DNA of 64,000 bases from a bacterium. Its GTDB lineage: Bacteria > Zhuqueibacterota > Zhuqueibacteria > Residuimicrobiales > Oceaniaggregativiventaceae. Below, piece by piece: positions 1 to 9,193 of the stretch. The number at the start of each line of letters is the position of its first letter. Position 1 is the first letter of the stretch. The notes beneath the pieces were generated by a model that had not been told where the DNA came from, did not search any database, and was given only the letters and a program-made list of their open reading frames with translations. Both the position numbers and the translations under genes were made by a program. Where the stretch lies: the NCBI GenBank assembly GCA_029565675.1, contig JAKQNP010000032.1, positions 291,779-355,778 of the forward strand, written 5' to 3'.

Positions 1-2715
1 ATGAAAAAAGCAAATCGGTTCTTGCTCCTGTTTTGCCCAATATGGTTGATCACCATCAAGGCGGGCACCGTGTCTGCACAAGAGGATTATCTCTCGGCGA
101 TCGAAAGAGAGATTCGCTTTGCCGGCAAAAAGTCAGCCGACTATATCATTTCCAGCCATCCCCGATTGTGGGCGATTGGTGAAGAAGAGTGGGATGACCA
201 AAAGGTTGGCTCATTGGCATGGCGAATCGTCCATGGTGAACTGCTGGATCCTGAGAGTCCTGCCAATGACCAGGCCAAATACGAATTCATGTATCTGGCC
301 TATTTGGCGGATGATCCGGAAATGTATGGAGTTGCCGACAATGGGACGTTTAGCCGTCGCTTCTTATGGACAATTTTGGCCGGGCACGCGCGCAAATATG
401 GTTGGGATCAAAAACTTCCCTCCAGCCTTGATCCCTATTCTTCAGGAGGCTATCATCCTCAGCACACTGCGGATGAGTATTATGCCGATGCGCGCAACAA
501 GCTCCTGGCTCTGGCCAAGATTTCCGGTTTGTATGAATGGCCCTATTGGATTTGTATTTATGGTTCAATCGGATATGATTGGCTGCTGGCAAGCCGATAT
601 TCATCTGATGACCCTGTGCTGTCATCTGCCGATCAGAAATTCATGCAGCAAGTGCTGATCCAGAACGCCGAATATGTCAAATCACGCGTCAATGGCAAAG
701 AGCATTTTTTTATCGCCTCTGAGATGGCCAACTATGTCTATTGCATGGTCGGCCTGGCTCTGTACGAACCAGAGAGGATAAGTGACCCCACTTACGCCGA
801 GCAAAACAGCAAAGCGCTCGAATATCTGCAGGATTTTGATAACCATTGGATTGGTAAAATAATCCCGGCGATGAACGCACAGGGCGGCGACGGCGGTTGG
901 CACGGCACATTTGAATTTATGATGCCGGATTTTGACGCAGTCTATAGCGGTGACTCGGTTTTGCCGTGGCACCTGGCTCCGATTCTGTTTGCGCACTATA
1001 CCGCAACAAGAATGCCGATCGAGAAATCGATTTACAGCACCGGCTTTATGAAACATGGTGTCGAGTTCCAAAACCAAATGATCAAGCCGGATGGCACCTA
1101 TTACCCCCCGGCGCCGCCTGAGGATGCGCGCATGCCATGGATCGCTCCTTTGCGTATGAACTCACGCCGTCGCTTTTCGCAAGATGCGGATCAGAAAAAA
1201 ATTGCGGAACTGGGAGCCTGGGTCAGAAACATCAAGAGTCCCGGTTGGTTTGTCAATGCCGGCTCATACGATTTATTCGAACAGACAATTTTTGAAGAGA
1301 AATGGATCAATCCGCAACCCCCGCAAAATCTGGGCTTTGCAGACACCCGCCTATTTGGTCGCTTGGGCTGGGTTTTTCACTGCAGCGACTTTGCCCGAAC
1401 CGACAGTCCGGCTTTTCTCTTTGTTTGTCAGCGCTACAATTGGAGCACGTTGGACCCCTATGCGCAGAATTCTTTGTTCATCCACTGCCGAGGAGATCTA
1501 ATCCACGGCCACACCAATACCATGTTGTTCAATGGCAAAGGTCAGCGGCAAATAGACAATTTCCCGACCATGAGCGATGGGGTCGCTGCGTATGCACCGG
1601 ACTCACAATATGACATCGGGCCGGGCATTCTCACTTTTCAGAGCAATGAACAATTTGACCTGATCCTGGGTGACGCCTCCAACGCTTTCCCGCACAACGA
1701 AGTCAAAAAATATCTGCGCGGAATCGTCCATCTAAAAGCAGAACGCCTTATTGTTGTAGTGGATAAAGCGGTCACCGCGACCAACATTTTAAAAACCTGG
1801 GCGATTGATCCGATTGCTGCTCCGCAAAAACTCGAGCAAGAAACAATCAAGATTTCCAACAGCGCCAGCGCCTTGTTTGTCCGCCGCCTTCTGCCTGTCC
1901 AGGTCACGGTCCTGCAGCAGAACGAAGCTAAATATGCCATCTCTTCCTCGGCAGATGCGGATTCGCTGTTTTTGCATATCCTGCAAATCGCGGATGCAAA
2001 TCAAACTCTTGCCTCACCCGAAATTCTTGTCGACGAAGCGCAGTTGATCGATTCCCCTCCTGGGAGTTTGGGTATGCGAATCAGGGGTTGGAATATCTTT
2101 TTTCACAACGACCGAATTTCGTTGGAAAATGGTGCCCTTGAAGTCAGCTTGGTTTCTTTTACCGGGGAAGCGGCCGACAATGGCGTTCTCCTGCATTGGA
2201 GTACTCTTTCAGAGAACAACAATCTGGGTTTCGAAATCGAACGCCGCATCGAGGGTGAGGAGTATAAACGGATTGGCTTTATTAAAGGACATGGCGAAGC
2301 TCTCGCAGCCATTGACTATGAGTTTCTCGATAAGAACATTGAGACCGGACTAACCTATTATTACCGCCTAAAACAGATCAATACAGATGGCAGCTTTACC
2401 TATTCCGAAACCATTGTCATTGCTGCATCGCTGCCGATGCAGGCACAGCTCGAACAAAATTTTCCCAATCCCTTTAATCCCAATACCACTATCGATTTTC
2501 AGCTGAATGCGGCGTGCAGAGTACTGCTCACCATCTATGATCTGAACGGCCGTCATGTGGCAACCCTGGTCGAGCAAGACCAACCGGCGGGATTGTATCA
2601 TATCAAATGGTCAGGAAAGGACAACGACGGAATGATGGTCCCAACAGGTATCTATATCTATCGTTTGCAGATCCCTTCCCAAACCATATTAAAAAAAATG
2701 ATCTTTATCAGATAG
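1..2715 (+). CDS. Secreted heparinase II/III-like protein with FCB C-terminal sorting module
   Basis: 904 residues. A signal peptide covers about residues 1-26 and ends in an Ala-rich site before Gln-Glu-Asp. The middle looks like the heparinase II/III-type polysaccharide lyase fold: an alpha-helical N-terminal half rich in Trp and Tyr, then a beta-rich part with His-Gly-His-Thr-Asn at 502-506, resembling the HxHxD-type motif of that family. Residues about 711-808 form a fibronectin-like module that recurs in the protein at 3606-4979. Residues from 820 (Asn-Phe-Pro-Asn-Pro-Phe-Asn-Pro) to the end form the FlgD/Por-type C-terminal module used for export or surface anchoring in FCB bacteria. 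A role in degrading acidic polysaccharide outside the cell is inferred; the exact substrate is unknown. The ATG is the first base of the window, so no ribosome binding site is visible, but the signal peptide supports this start. Confidence 0.72.
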   Translation: MKKANRFLLLFCPIWLITIKAGTVSAQEDYLSAIEREIRFAGKKSADYIISSHPRLWAIGEEEWDDQKVGSLAWRIVHGELLDPESPANDQAKYEFMYLAYLADDPEMYGVADNGTFSRRFLWTILAGHARKYGWDQKLPSSLDPYSSGGYHPQHTADEYYADARNKLLALAKISGLYEWPYWICIYGSIGYDWLLASRYSSDDPVLSSADQKFMQQVLIQNAEYVKSRVNGKEHFFIASEMANYVYCMVGLALYEPERISDPTYAEQNSKALEYLQDFDNHWIGKIIPAMNAQGGDGGWHGTFEFMMPDFDAVYSGDSVLPWHLAPILFAHYTATRMPIEKSIYSTGFMKHGVEFQNQMIKPDGTYYPPAPPEDARMPWIAPLRMNSRRRFSQDADQKKIAELGAWVRNIKSPGWFVNAGSYDLFEQTIFEEKWINPQPPQNLGFADTRLFGRLGWVFHCSDFARTDSPAFLFVCQRYNWSTLDPYAQNSLFIHCRGDLIHGHTNTMLFNGKGQRQIDNFPTMSDGVAAYAPDSQYDIGPGILTFQSNEQFDLILGDASNAFPHNEVKKYLRGIVHLKAERLIVVVDKAVTATNILKTWAIDPIAAPQKLEQETIKISNSASALFVRRLLPVQVTVLQQNEAKYAISSSADADSLFLHILQIADANQTLASPEILVDEAQLIDSPPGSLGMRIRGWNIFFHNDRISLENGALEVSLVSFTGEAADNGVLLHWSTLSENNNLGFEIERRIEGEEYKRIGFIKGHGEALAAIDYEFLDKNIETGLTYYYRLKQINTDGSFTYSETIVIAASLPMQAQLEQNFPNPFNPNTTIDFQLNAACRVLLTIYDLNGRHVATLVEQDQPAGLYHIKWSGKDNDGMMVPTGIYIYRLQIPSQTILKKMIFIR

Positions 2716-2745
2716 ATAAAAACGGCCAACTGAGGACACCTGATT

Positions 2746-3444
2746 ATGGTCCAGCTATTTGAAAAAAGCAAACTCGTGCTAAAAAAATCAAAAACTGCCT
2801 TGTCACTTTACAATTTTCTGACTCATCCTGTGCGATTTTATCATTTTTTGCTTCTCAAAAAAAACCTCCATTCCATCGAAACTCATAACGGCTTTTCTGT
2901 CGTCGAATTTCGCCAATATCACCCATCTGTTCTGCGCATTTATCATTCAATGAATCGAGATTTCACTTTAGAACGAGCAAAAAACCGGTTCACTCATGGT
3001 CTGCACTTTTTTGCTCTCAAAAAAAATGAACAAATTTTGGCGAGTGCTTGGATTATACCGCCGAGCGAGCGCTTTATCGATGAAATCGGTCTGATTTTGT
3101 TGATGGAAAACAACTCGATCTGGTTGCGCGATATTTATATCCCCTCGCAGCACAGAGGCAAAGGACTTTTTACCATCTTTCTTGATCTGTTGTTATACTA
3201 CCACTATCCCAACCGACTGATCTTCTATTCAGATGTTTTAAAATCCAACACCTCCTCGATGCGAGCACATCTCAAATATGGATTCGAAATCATCGACTCT
3301 ATCCTGGCTGTGGTTTTTTTCAACAAGCTGCTGTGGCGCATCCGTTTGCCGAAAGAGTTCCTGTTTACCGGGTTTCAGAAAGACAACAGGATTGTTCTGC
3401 TGAACAAAAAATTTCAAAAATTCACGCAATTCAATATAGCTTGA
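2746..3444 (+). CDS. GNAT-family N-acetyltransferase
   Basis: 232 residues, starting 30 bases after the previous gene, with GAGGAC upstream of the ATG. The central part carries a GNAT acetyl-CoA-binding pattern: a beta strand with Leu-Arg-Asp-Ile-Tyr-Ile, then Gln-His-Arg-Gly-Lys-Gly-Leu (the Q/RxxGxG/A pyrophosphate loop), and later an Asn-Thr-Ser-Ser-Met-Arg helix followed by Tyr-Gly-Phe-Glu, as in motif B of the family. No signal peptide is seen, so it is probably cytoplasmic. The acceptor is unknown. Neighbours are secreted proteins and an N-acetyl-sugar amidotransferase, so a sugar amine acceptor is possible but only inferred. Confidence 0.72.
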   Translation: MVQLFEKSKLVLKKSKTALSLYNFLTHPVRFYHFLLLKKNLHSIETHNGFSVVEFRQYHPSVLRIYHSMNRDFTLERAKNRFTHGLHFFALKKNEQILASAWIIPPSERFIDEIGLILLMENNSIWLRDIYIPSQHRGKGLFTIFLDLLLYYHYPNRLIFYSDVLKSNTSSMRAHLKYGFEIIDSILAVVFFNKLLWRIRLPKEFLFTGFQKDNRIVLLNKKFQKFTQFNIA

Positions 3445-3605
3445 GTTCACCATGCCCATAAACCAGGAGCAGTTGGTCACCTCTACTCCGAGTTGGAGGG
3501 CGTGGCGATCTGTTGCTGGTGTTGCTTATCACGAACCCAAGTCAACCATCCGATCGCCATAGGGGGTGATGACAAGATTCTTAATTTTTCTTGTGAGGAA
3601 AAGTT

Positions 3606-4979
3606 ATGAAACACAACAAAATTATCCCAGCCGTGATTGGCGTCTTTGTGTTGTTCGCCGATCCATCTCTAGCGCAGGGACGCAACTATCCGATCATCGC
3701 CAATCATCTTTGCACCGACATTGGTCAAATACCCCCAGAGTCTATCGATAAAGTCAAAGACAGCATCAAAGTTTACTATGGCCATGCCTCTCATGGCGGC
3801 CAGATCACTGGCGGCCTTGAAATTCTTGCACAAAAAGACACACGCCTCGCTTTTGCGCAGAATGATTATTTGCCCAACGTTCCAAACGCTCTCTGCTTTC
3901 AGGATGTCGGGAACGATCCGGAGCAATTCTTTGCCACGGTGCAGTCCAAATTGGACCAAAATCCATCGATCGATGTGGCGATGTTCGGCTGGTGTGGCGA
4001 AGCTGCATGGTACGACGTCAACCACTATATTCAGCAGATGCAGGCTCTCGAACAACGCAATCCAGAAGTGACGTTCATCTATATGACCGGCAATGCCCAA
4101 GAAGGAGAGCTCGCTGGCTACAACCGACATGTATTCAACCAGGCCTTGCGGCAGTACTGTCAAGCAAACAACCGTGTCTTGTTTGATTTCGCGGATCTGG
4201 ACTGCTGGTACAATGGAGAATACACTCCCGCTCGTTATGATTGGGACGATTGGGGCCGCTTGCCACTGATAACCGGCATACCTTTGGAACACCCGCATTA
4301 CCATGGCGACGAGCTCGGTCACACGACCCTGGAAAGCTGTGAAAACAAAGCCAAAGCTGCGTGGTGGATGTTCGCACAGCTCGTCGGTTGGACGGCAGTC
4401 GTACCTGTGGAAATGGGGACCTTTAAAGCCTCTGCAAATAATGGTTCCGTCGAATTGGAATGGAGCACAATCAGTGAGAGCAACAATTATGGATTCCTGG
4501 TAGAAAGGAGCCAGGACAACATCCGCTTTGCCCAAATCGGTTTTATCGGCGGTCATGGGACCACTGCCGCGCTGCACAACTATCGTTTTATCGATAGAGC
4601 CGTCGCCGTGGGGGAGCGCTATTATTATCGTTTGAAGCAGCTGGATCAAAGTGGGCAGTTCAATTATTCATCCACAGTGGAAATGTTCATCTATTCGCCG
4701 GCCGGTTTCGATCTGCGACAAAATTATCCCAATCCCTTTAACGCCAATACCATCATCCACTTTCACCTTGGCGAGAGATGTTGGATCGATCTGTCGATTT
4801 TTAACAGCCGGGGTCAGCAAGTCGCGACCTTGATCAGCGGTATGGTAACCGCTGGTTTCCATACGGAAAAATGGCAGAGTGCAGAACAGCGCAGTGGAGT
4901 CTATTTCGCGCGCCTGCTGGTCCGTGATCACCAAGGAAAAATCCAGCAGCAAATTAAAAAAATGGCTTTGCTCAATTGA
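3606..4979 (+). CDS. Secreted SGNH/GDSL-hydrolase-like protein with FCB C-terminal module
   Basis: 457 residues. A signal peptide (about 1-24) ends Leu-Ala-Gln-Gly. Residues about 25-262 form one domain with Gly-His-Ala-Ser-His-Gly-Gly near its start, Phe-Gly-Trp-Cys-Gly-Glu in the middle and Tyr-Met-Thr-Gly-Asn-Ala later. That layout is reminiscent of secreted SGNH-like proteins, but I cannot assign the catalytic triad with certainty. Residues about 266-360 repeat the fibronectin-like module of the protein at 1-2715, and residues from 373 (Asn-Tyr-Pro-Asn-Pro-Phe-Asn) form the C-terminal sorting module. It is probably exported and possibly acts on sugar esters. The start is supported by GAGGAA seven bases before the ATG. 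Confidence 0.6.
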   Translation: MKHNKIIPAVIGVFVLFADPSLAQGRNYPIIANHLCTDIGQIPPESIDKVKDSIKVYYGHASHGGQITGGLEILAQKDTRLAFAQNDYLPNVPNALCFQDVGNDPEQFFATVQSKLDQNPSIDVAMFGWCGEAAWYDVNHYIQQMQALEQRNPEVTFIYMTGNAQEGELAGYNRHVFNQALRQYCQANNRVLFDFADLDCWYNGEYTPARYDWDDWGRLPLITGIPLEHPHYHGDELGHTTLESCENKAKAAWWMFAQLVGWTAVVPVEMGTFKASANNGSVELEWSTISESNNYGFLVERSQDNIRFAQIGFIGGHGTTAALHNYRFIDRAVAVGERYYYRLKQLDQSGQFNYSSTVEMFIYSPAGFDLRQNYPNPFNANTIIHFHLGERCWIDLSIFNSRGQQVATLISGMVTAGFHTEKWQSAEQRSGVYFARLLVRDHQGKIQQQIKKMALLN

Positions 4980-5009
4980 CCCCGTTCTCGACCAACATGG
5001 AGGTCGCCC

Positions 5010-6062
5010 ATGCGGCGCTGCACAAGATGTGTTTTGCCGGAGACTTATCCGGAGATCTCTTTTGACAAACAAGGCGTGTGCAACTATTGCCAAACCTGGA
5101 CGGCGCCCATTTCTCCTCTCGGCCCGGAAAAGCTCGACGCGGTTCTGCAACATTACCGGAAAGGGAATGGTCAACTCGATTGTCTGGTCGCTTGCAGCGG
5201 CGGCAGGGACAGCTCTTTTGTGCTTTTTGAGCTCAAAGAGCGTTGGGGAATGCATCCCTTGGTCTTCAATTATGCCAACGGTTTTGTCGCATCGCAGGCA
5301 GAAAAAAATCTCGAGCACTTGACTCGCAAAATGAATGTGCCTCTGCTTAGAGTCGAATCCAAGCGCCATATTCAGGAAAAGCTGTTCAAGTCGTTTATGG
5401 CGCTGAATGCGCAAAAATCGCGTGCCCATGTTCTAAACCAATTGTGCGTCGGTTGCCGAAACGGCATCTGGGGAGGTGCTTTCAAGGTCGCCGCTGAACA
5501 AGGGCTCGAGCTCGTGGTGTTCGGCGAATCGAATATGGAAAGCATGGTTTTTCGACGGATCCTCGCTCGACAACTGGAGCCGGATTTTACCGCCAAGATA
5601 AAATCCACGATTTCCATGCCGGGCAACTTTGTTCAGCGCAAAATCCAAGAACAACAATTGAACAGGGAATTTCCTCTCCATTCAGAAAAATATAAACATC
5701 TGGTCAAATTGAATTATTTTGCCTATATCGGCTGGGATGAGACTAAGATCCTCGAGACACTGGATGCCATCGGCTGGCAAGCAATCGATCGCCGTTCGGC
5801 ATGGCGATTTGATTGCCAAATTCACGCTCTCGGAAATTTTCTCAATCGTCAGCTCTATCAATTCACCGAAAAAGATGAGCTCTACAGCAAGATGATCTGC
5901 GCAGGCATAATTACCCGCGCAGAGGCGCTCGATAAAATCCGACTGAGCCAAGCGCAAAAAGAACAAGAGTTGGCAACCATTGCATCCCTGTTCGAAAAAA
6001 GCAAAATCAAAGAATCTCTTCGCGACAAGGTGCTGGGAGCTGATGTTTTGCAAATGGGTTGA
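5010..6062 (+). CDS. N-acetyl sugar amidotransferase (WbpG/PseA-like)
   Basis: 350 residues. The PP-loop ATP pyrophosphatase motif Ser-Gly-Gly-Arg-Asp-Ser-Ser lies at 63-69, and an N-terminal CxxC pair set (Cys4/Cys7 and Cys24/Cys27) probably binds zinc, as in the WbpG/PseA family. Known members use ammonia, usually delivered by a HisH/HisF-like pair, to turn an acetamido sugar into an acetamidino sugar for O-antigen or flagellin glycans. No HisH or HisF homologue is present in this window, so the ammonia source is open. The start has a strong GGAGGTC six bases before the ATG. It lies 30 bases after the SGNH-like gene and probably belongs to the same unit. Confidence 0.78.
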   Translation: MRRCTRCVLPETYPEISFDKQGVCNYCQTWTAPISPLGPEKLDAVLQHYRKGNGQLDCLVACSGGRDSSFVLFELKERWGMHPLVFNYANGFVASQAEKNLEHLTRKMNVPLLRVESKRHIQEKLFKSFMALNAQKSRAHVLNQLCVGCRNGIWGGAFKVAAEQGLELVVFGESNMESMVFRRILARQLEPDFTAKIKSTISMPGNFVQRKIQEQQLNREFPLHSEKYKHLVKLNYFAYIGWDETKILETLDAIGWQAIDRRSAWRFDCQIHALGNFLNRQLYQFTEKDELYSKMICAGIITRAEALDKIRLSQAQKEQELATIASLFEKSKIKESLRDKVLGADVLQMG

Positions 6063-6193
6063 CCGCGATAGTGGCAAGTAAGAAAACCATTATCGATGTT
6101 GACTGGTTGAGAAAAAAAGCCTACATTAAACCCAAGCTGTCGATTTGCCAATCCGAAAACCTCTTTACCCGACCCGCTCACAGGAGGAAAATT

Positions 6194-8236
6194 ATGTGGC
6201 TTAAACCCGTGGCCCTTGTTGTGGCTATTGTGCTGACTGCTCTGCTTTTCTGTGCGCGACAAGGTCTGGCAAAAAATCGTTTTTCAGAACAAAACCTCGA
6301 AGAAACAATCGCCAAACTGCAAAATCAATACCCGCAAGCTGAATCTGGTCGCATTCAGCGGGGCGTCCGCCAGGCAGCCCTGTTCTGGCAAGAGCAAGAC
6401 GGTTCGGCAGATGATTTTACCGATTTCTGCAGCCAGGCATTTATCGCCGATACAGCCGATTTGCATGCGGCGTTTATGCGCATTCAGGACAATCTGGAGC
6501 AGATCTATGGACACGCCCTGCAGGTCAATCGCTTTCTCTCGCAACCTCTGCAGTTGGATCTCGGCCCGATCCTGCCCATCGATTACCGCTTTGCTGAGTA
6601 TGATCCCTTTGCGCACATCCTCGATGATCTCTTTCACAATCGGATCGCTTTCACGGTTCTGCTCAATTTCCCCATGCACACACTGGAGGAAAGACTGAAC
6701 CTGGGCGCCGGCTGGAGCCGCGCTCAGTGGGCACAGTCACGACTGACCCAACTTTTCAGCGCGCGTGTTCCCGCCGCAGTCAACCAACAATTGGCCAAGG
6801 CTTATGTGCAGGCGGATGATTATATCAGCAATTACAATATCTTTATGCACCAGCTGAAGGATCCTGAGGGCCGACGGCTGTTTTCTGCCGGGCTCAAGCT
6901 GATCAGCCATTGGGGGTTGCGGGATGAGCTCAAGAGCCAATATGCCGCATCTGACGGTTTGCCGCGTCAGCAGATGATTTACCAGGTGATGTTGCGCATT
7001 ATCCAACAGGAAATCCCGGCCGCGGTGATCAACAGCGATCAAGTTGATTGGCAACCCTTTGCCAACACCCTGTCCATCAACGGCAAACCATTGCCTTTCG
7101 AAAGGGAGGCGGATATCCGCTATCAAACCCTGCTCGAAATCTTCCAGGCTGAACGGCTGGCTGATCCTTTTTATCCGATGGAACCGAGCAAAATCGACCG
7201 TCGATTTCTGCGAGACCGCGAGATTCCAGAAGAAAAATTCGAGGCAATGTTGGTAGAACTGCTCACCGATCCGGTCGGCAAAAAAGTAGCTGATTTGATC
7301 CGCCGGCGATTGCGCCGCGATCTGCAGCCTTTCGACATCTGGTACAACGGCTTTAAAACCCGCAGCCAGTATGCGGAATCCGAACTCGACAGGCGCGTCG
7401 CTGAGCGCTACCCCTCGGTACAGGCTTTTCACGCCGATTTGCCGAATATTTTTTCCAAACTCGGCTTCAGTGAATCGATCGGGGCGTTTCTGGCGGAAAA
7501 AATCGTGGTCGATCCTTCGCGCGGAGCCGGGTATGCGATGGGAGCAATGATGCGCCAGGATAACGCCCACCTGCGCACCCGCATCGAGCCAGGTGGTATG
7601 AATTATAAAGGCTATAACATCGCCATTCATGAACTCGGCCACAACGTCGAGCAAGTGTTTTCACTCAACCGAATCGACCATACCTTGTTGCAAGGTGTGC
7701 CCAACACCGCGTTCACAGAAGCCTTTGCCTTTGTGTTTCAGTCGCGCGACCTCGCCTTGCTCGGCCTGGAACAAAAAAGTGCAGAGCATCGAGACCTGCA
7801 GGCGCTGGACACTTTCTGGGCTACCTGTGAAATCGCTGCCGTCGGCCTGGTCGATATGAAAGTATGGCACTGGATGACCGATCACCCCAGCGCCACACCT
7901 GCAGAGCTTCGCGTGGCTGTGGTTCAGATCGCTCGAGACGTTTGGAACCAATATTGGGCGCCTTTGATCGGCCAAAAAGACTCGGAAATCCTAGCAATCT
8001 ACAGCCACATGATCGATATCGGTCTCTACTTGCCTGATTATTCACTTGGCCATATCATTATGTTTCAAATCGAAGATTATCTGCGGGATAAAAATCTGGC
8101 AGTCGAGATGGAGAGGATGTGTCGCCTGGGAAGGTTGACCCCTGAGGCATGGATGCAAGACGCAGTTGGTCAACCGATTTCCGTAGCACCGCTCTTGCAG
8201 GCGACCCGCAAGGCTGTGGCTGGAACAAAGAAATAA
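6194..8236 (+). CDS. Exported HExxH metallopeptidase, gluzincin type, family unassigned
   Basis: 680 residues from the ATG at 6194, which has AGGAGG seven bases upstream; the open frame extends 45 codons further but without ribosome binding support. Residues 1-25 form a signal peptide. The zinc motif His479-Glu-Leu-Gly-His483 is followed by Glu509 in Thr-Glu-Ala-Phe-Ala-Phe. This HExxH-x25-E spacing is close to that of the M3 oligopeptidase and M2 groups. The Met-Asn-Tyr-Lys-Gly-Tyr-Asn-Ile lead-in to the helix also resembles large oligopeptidases. The rest is mostly helical, as in those families, but I recognise no established family. A periplasmic or cell-surface peptidase is inferred. Confidence 0.7.
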   Translation: MWLKPVALVVAIVLTALLFCARQGLAKNRFSEQNLEETIAKLQNQYPQAESGRIQRGVRQAALFWQEQDGSADDFTDFCSQAFIADTADLHAAFMRIQDNLEQIYGHALQVNRFLSQPLQLDLGPILPIDYRFAEYDPFAHILDDLFHNRIAFTVLLNFPMHTLEERLNLGAGWSRAQWAQSRLTQLFSARVPAAVNQQLAKAYVQADDYISNYNIFMHQLKDPEGRRLFSAGLKLISHWGLRDELKSQYAASDGLPRQQMIYQVMLRIIQQEIPAAVINSDQVDWQPFANTLSINGKPLPFEREADIRYQTLLEIFQAERLADPFYPMEPSKIDRRFLRDREIPEEKFEAMLVELLTDPVGKKVADLIRRRLRRDLQPFDIWYNGFKTRSQYAESELDRRVAERYPSVQAFHADLPNIFSKLGFSESIGAFLAEKIVVDPSRGAGYAMGAMMRQDNAHLRTRIEPGGMNYKGYNIAIHELGHNVEQVFSLNRIDHTLLQGVPNTAFTEAFAFVFQSRDLALLGLEQKSAEHRDLQALDTFWATCEIAAVGLVDMKVWHWMTDHPSATPAELRVAVVQIARDVWNQYWAPLIGQKDSEILAIYSHMIDIGLYLPDYSLGHIIMFQIEDYLRDKNLAVEMERMCRLGRLTPEAWMQDAVGQPISVAPLLQATRKAVAGTKK

Positions 8237-8261
8237 GACAACTGTGATCAAGGATCATATT

Positions 8262-8723
8262 GTGGAAAAACAACCGACATCGAGAAACTGTTTCCTCTGT
8301 GGCCGGGAAAATCCAATCGGCCTTAAAATGAACTGGTATAACGATCGGGATAATCAACAAATTATCGGAGAGGTGACGGTGCCCGAGCAGTTCAACGGTT
8401 TCCCCGGGGTGGTGCACGGCGGCATCGTTGCCGCCATCCTGGATGAAACCGCCGGCCGGGTAGTCTTGATCAATAATCCGGACAATTTGATGGTGACCAT
8501 GAAGTTGGAAGTGGTCTACCGCCAACCGACACCGACCAATACGCCGCTCAAAGCGATCGGCCGCGTCCTGCGCGAAACACCCCGACGAGCCGTGGCGGAA
8601 GCCGAATTGGTCAAGCCCGATGGTATCATCACCGCTACCTGCAAAGCGGTTGTCCTCAAGCCGTCAGAGGAGATGCAGAGCAACTGGCTGCCGGAGAAAA
8701 AATATTGGCGGGTCATCGAATAA
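8262..8723 (+). CDS. Hotdog-fold thioesterase, PaaI/4HBT family
   Basis: 153 residues from a GTG at 8262, chosen because AAGGA lies seven bases upstream; an in-frame GTG at 8244 would add six residues but has no such site. The N-terminus has Cys-Phe-Leu-Cys-Gly-Arg-Glu-Asn-Pro-Ile-Gly-Leu, as in many PaaI-like proteins. The hotdog helix start Val-Val-His-Gly-Gly-Ile-Val-Ala-Ala-Ile-Leu-Asp-Glu is intact and includes the usual HGG turn and acidic residue. Such enzymes hydrolyse acyl-CoA thioesters; the acyl group is unknown. It follows the peptidase gene by 25 bases and precedes the VOC gene. Confidence 0.82.
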   Translation: MEKQPTSRNCFLCGRENPIGLKMNWYNDRDNQQIIGEVTVPEQFNGFPGVVHGGIVAAILDETAGRVVLINNPDNLMVTMKLEVVYRQPTPTNTPLKAIGRVLRETPRRAVAEAELVKPDGIITATCKAVVLKPSEEMQSNWLPEKKYWRVIE

Positions 8724-8785
8724 CTCGACAGGCAGAAAACAAGCGGTTTTACTAAAAGAAAGAATCCAGAAAAGGAAATGCCGTC

Positions 8786-9193
8786 ATGACGCAATCAACC
8801 AACCTCGCGATGGAACATCTGGCACTGAACATCCCGGCCGCCGGCCGCATGGCAGAATGGTATTGCAAAAATCTCGATATGAAAATCGTGCGATCGTTTG
8901 ATCTCTTTGAAACCACTTTTCTGGCTGACGCCAGCGGGCGGGTGGTGCTGGAACTCTACAGCAATCCCGAGTTGCCCATGCTCGATCATGCGGCTATTCA
9001 TCCCTCGACCTTGCATATCGCCTTCGTGGTTAGCGATATCGCGACAACCCGGGATCGTCTTGCCGCCGCCGGAGCAACAGTCGTGCAGAACATCTTCACC
9101 ACCAGTGCCGGCGACGAAATGATGATGCTTAAAGATCCCTGGGGAGTGACCCTGCAATTTATCCGTCGAGCAAAACCGATGTTAAAGCTCTGA
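8786..9193 (+). CDS. VOC (glyoxalase/bleomycin-resistance fold) protein
   Basis: 135 residues. Two beta-alpha-beta-beta-beta repeats can be followed: the first begins Met-Glu-His-Leu-Ala-Leu-Asn-Ile and leads to Trp-Tyr-Cys-Lys-Asn-Leu-Asp-Met-Lys; the second includes Leu-His-Ile-Ala-Phe-Val-Val and ends Lys-Asp-Pro-Trp-Gly-Val-Thr-Leu-Gln-Phe, the usual C-terminal signature. AAGGAAATG precedes the ATG. The substrate cannot be told from sequence. Its 3' end overlaps the convergent superoxide dismutase gene by 12 bases. Confidence 0.82.
   Translation: MTQSTNLAMEHLALNIPAAGRMAEWYCKNLDMKIVRSFDLFETTFLADASGRVVLELYSNPELPMLDHAAIHPSTLHIAFVVSDIATTRDRLAAAGATVVQNIFTTSAGDEMMMLKDPWGVTLQFIRRAKPMLKL

Noticed and set aside
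3445..3605. GGCGATC/GATCGCC pair in the gap before the SGNH-like gene, considered as a riboswitch
   Set aside because: A single long-range pairing without a recognisable consensus; not enough for a call.
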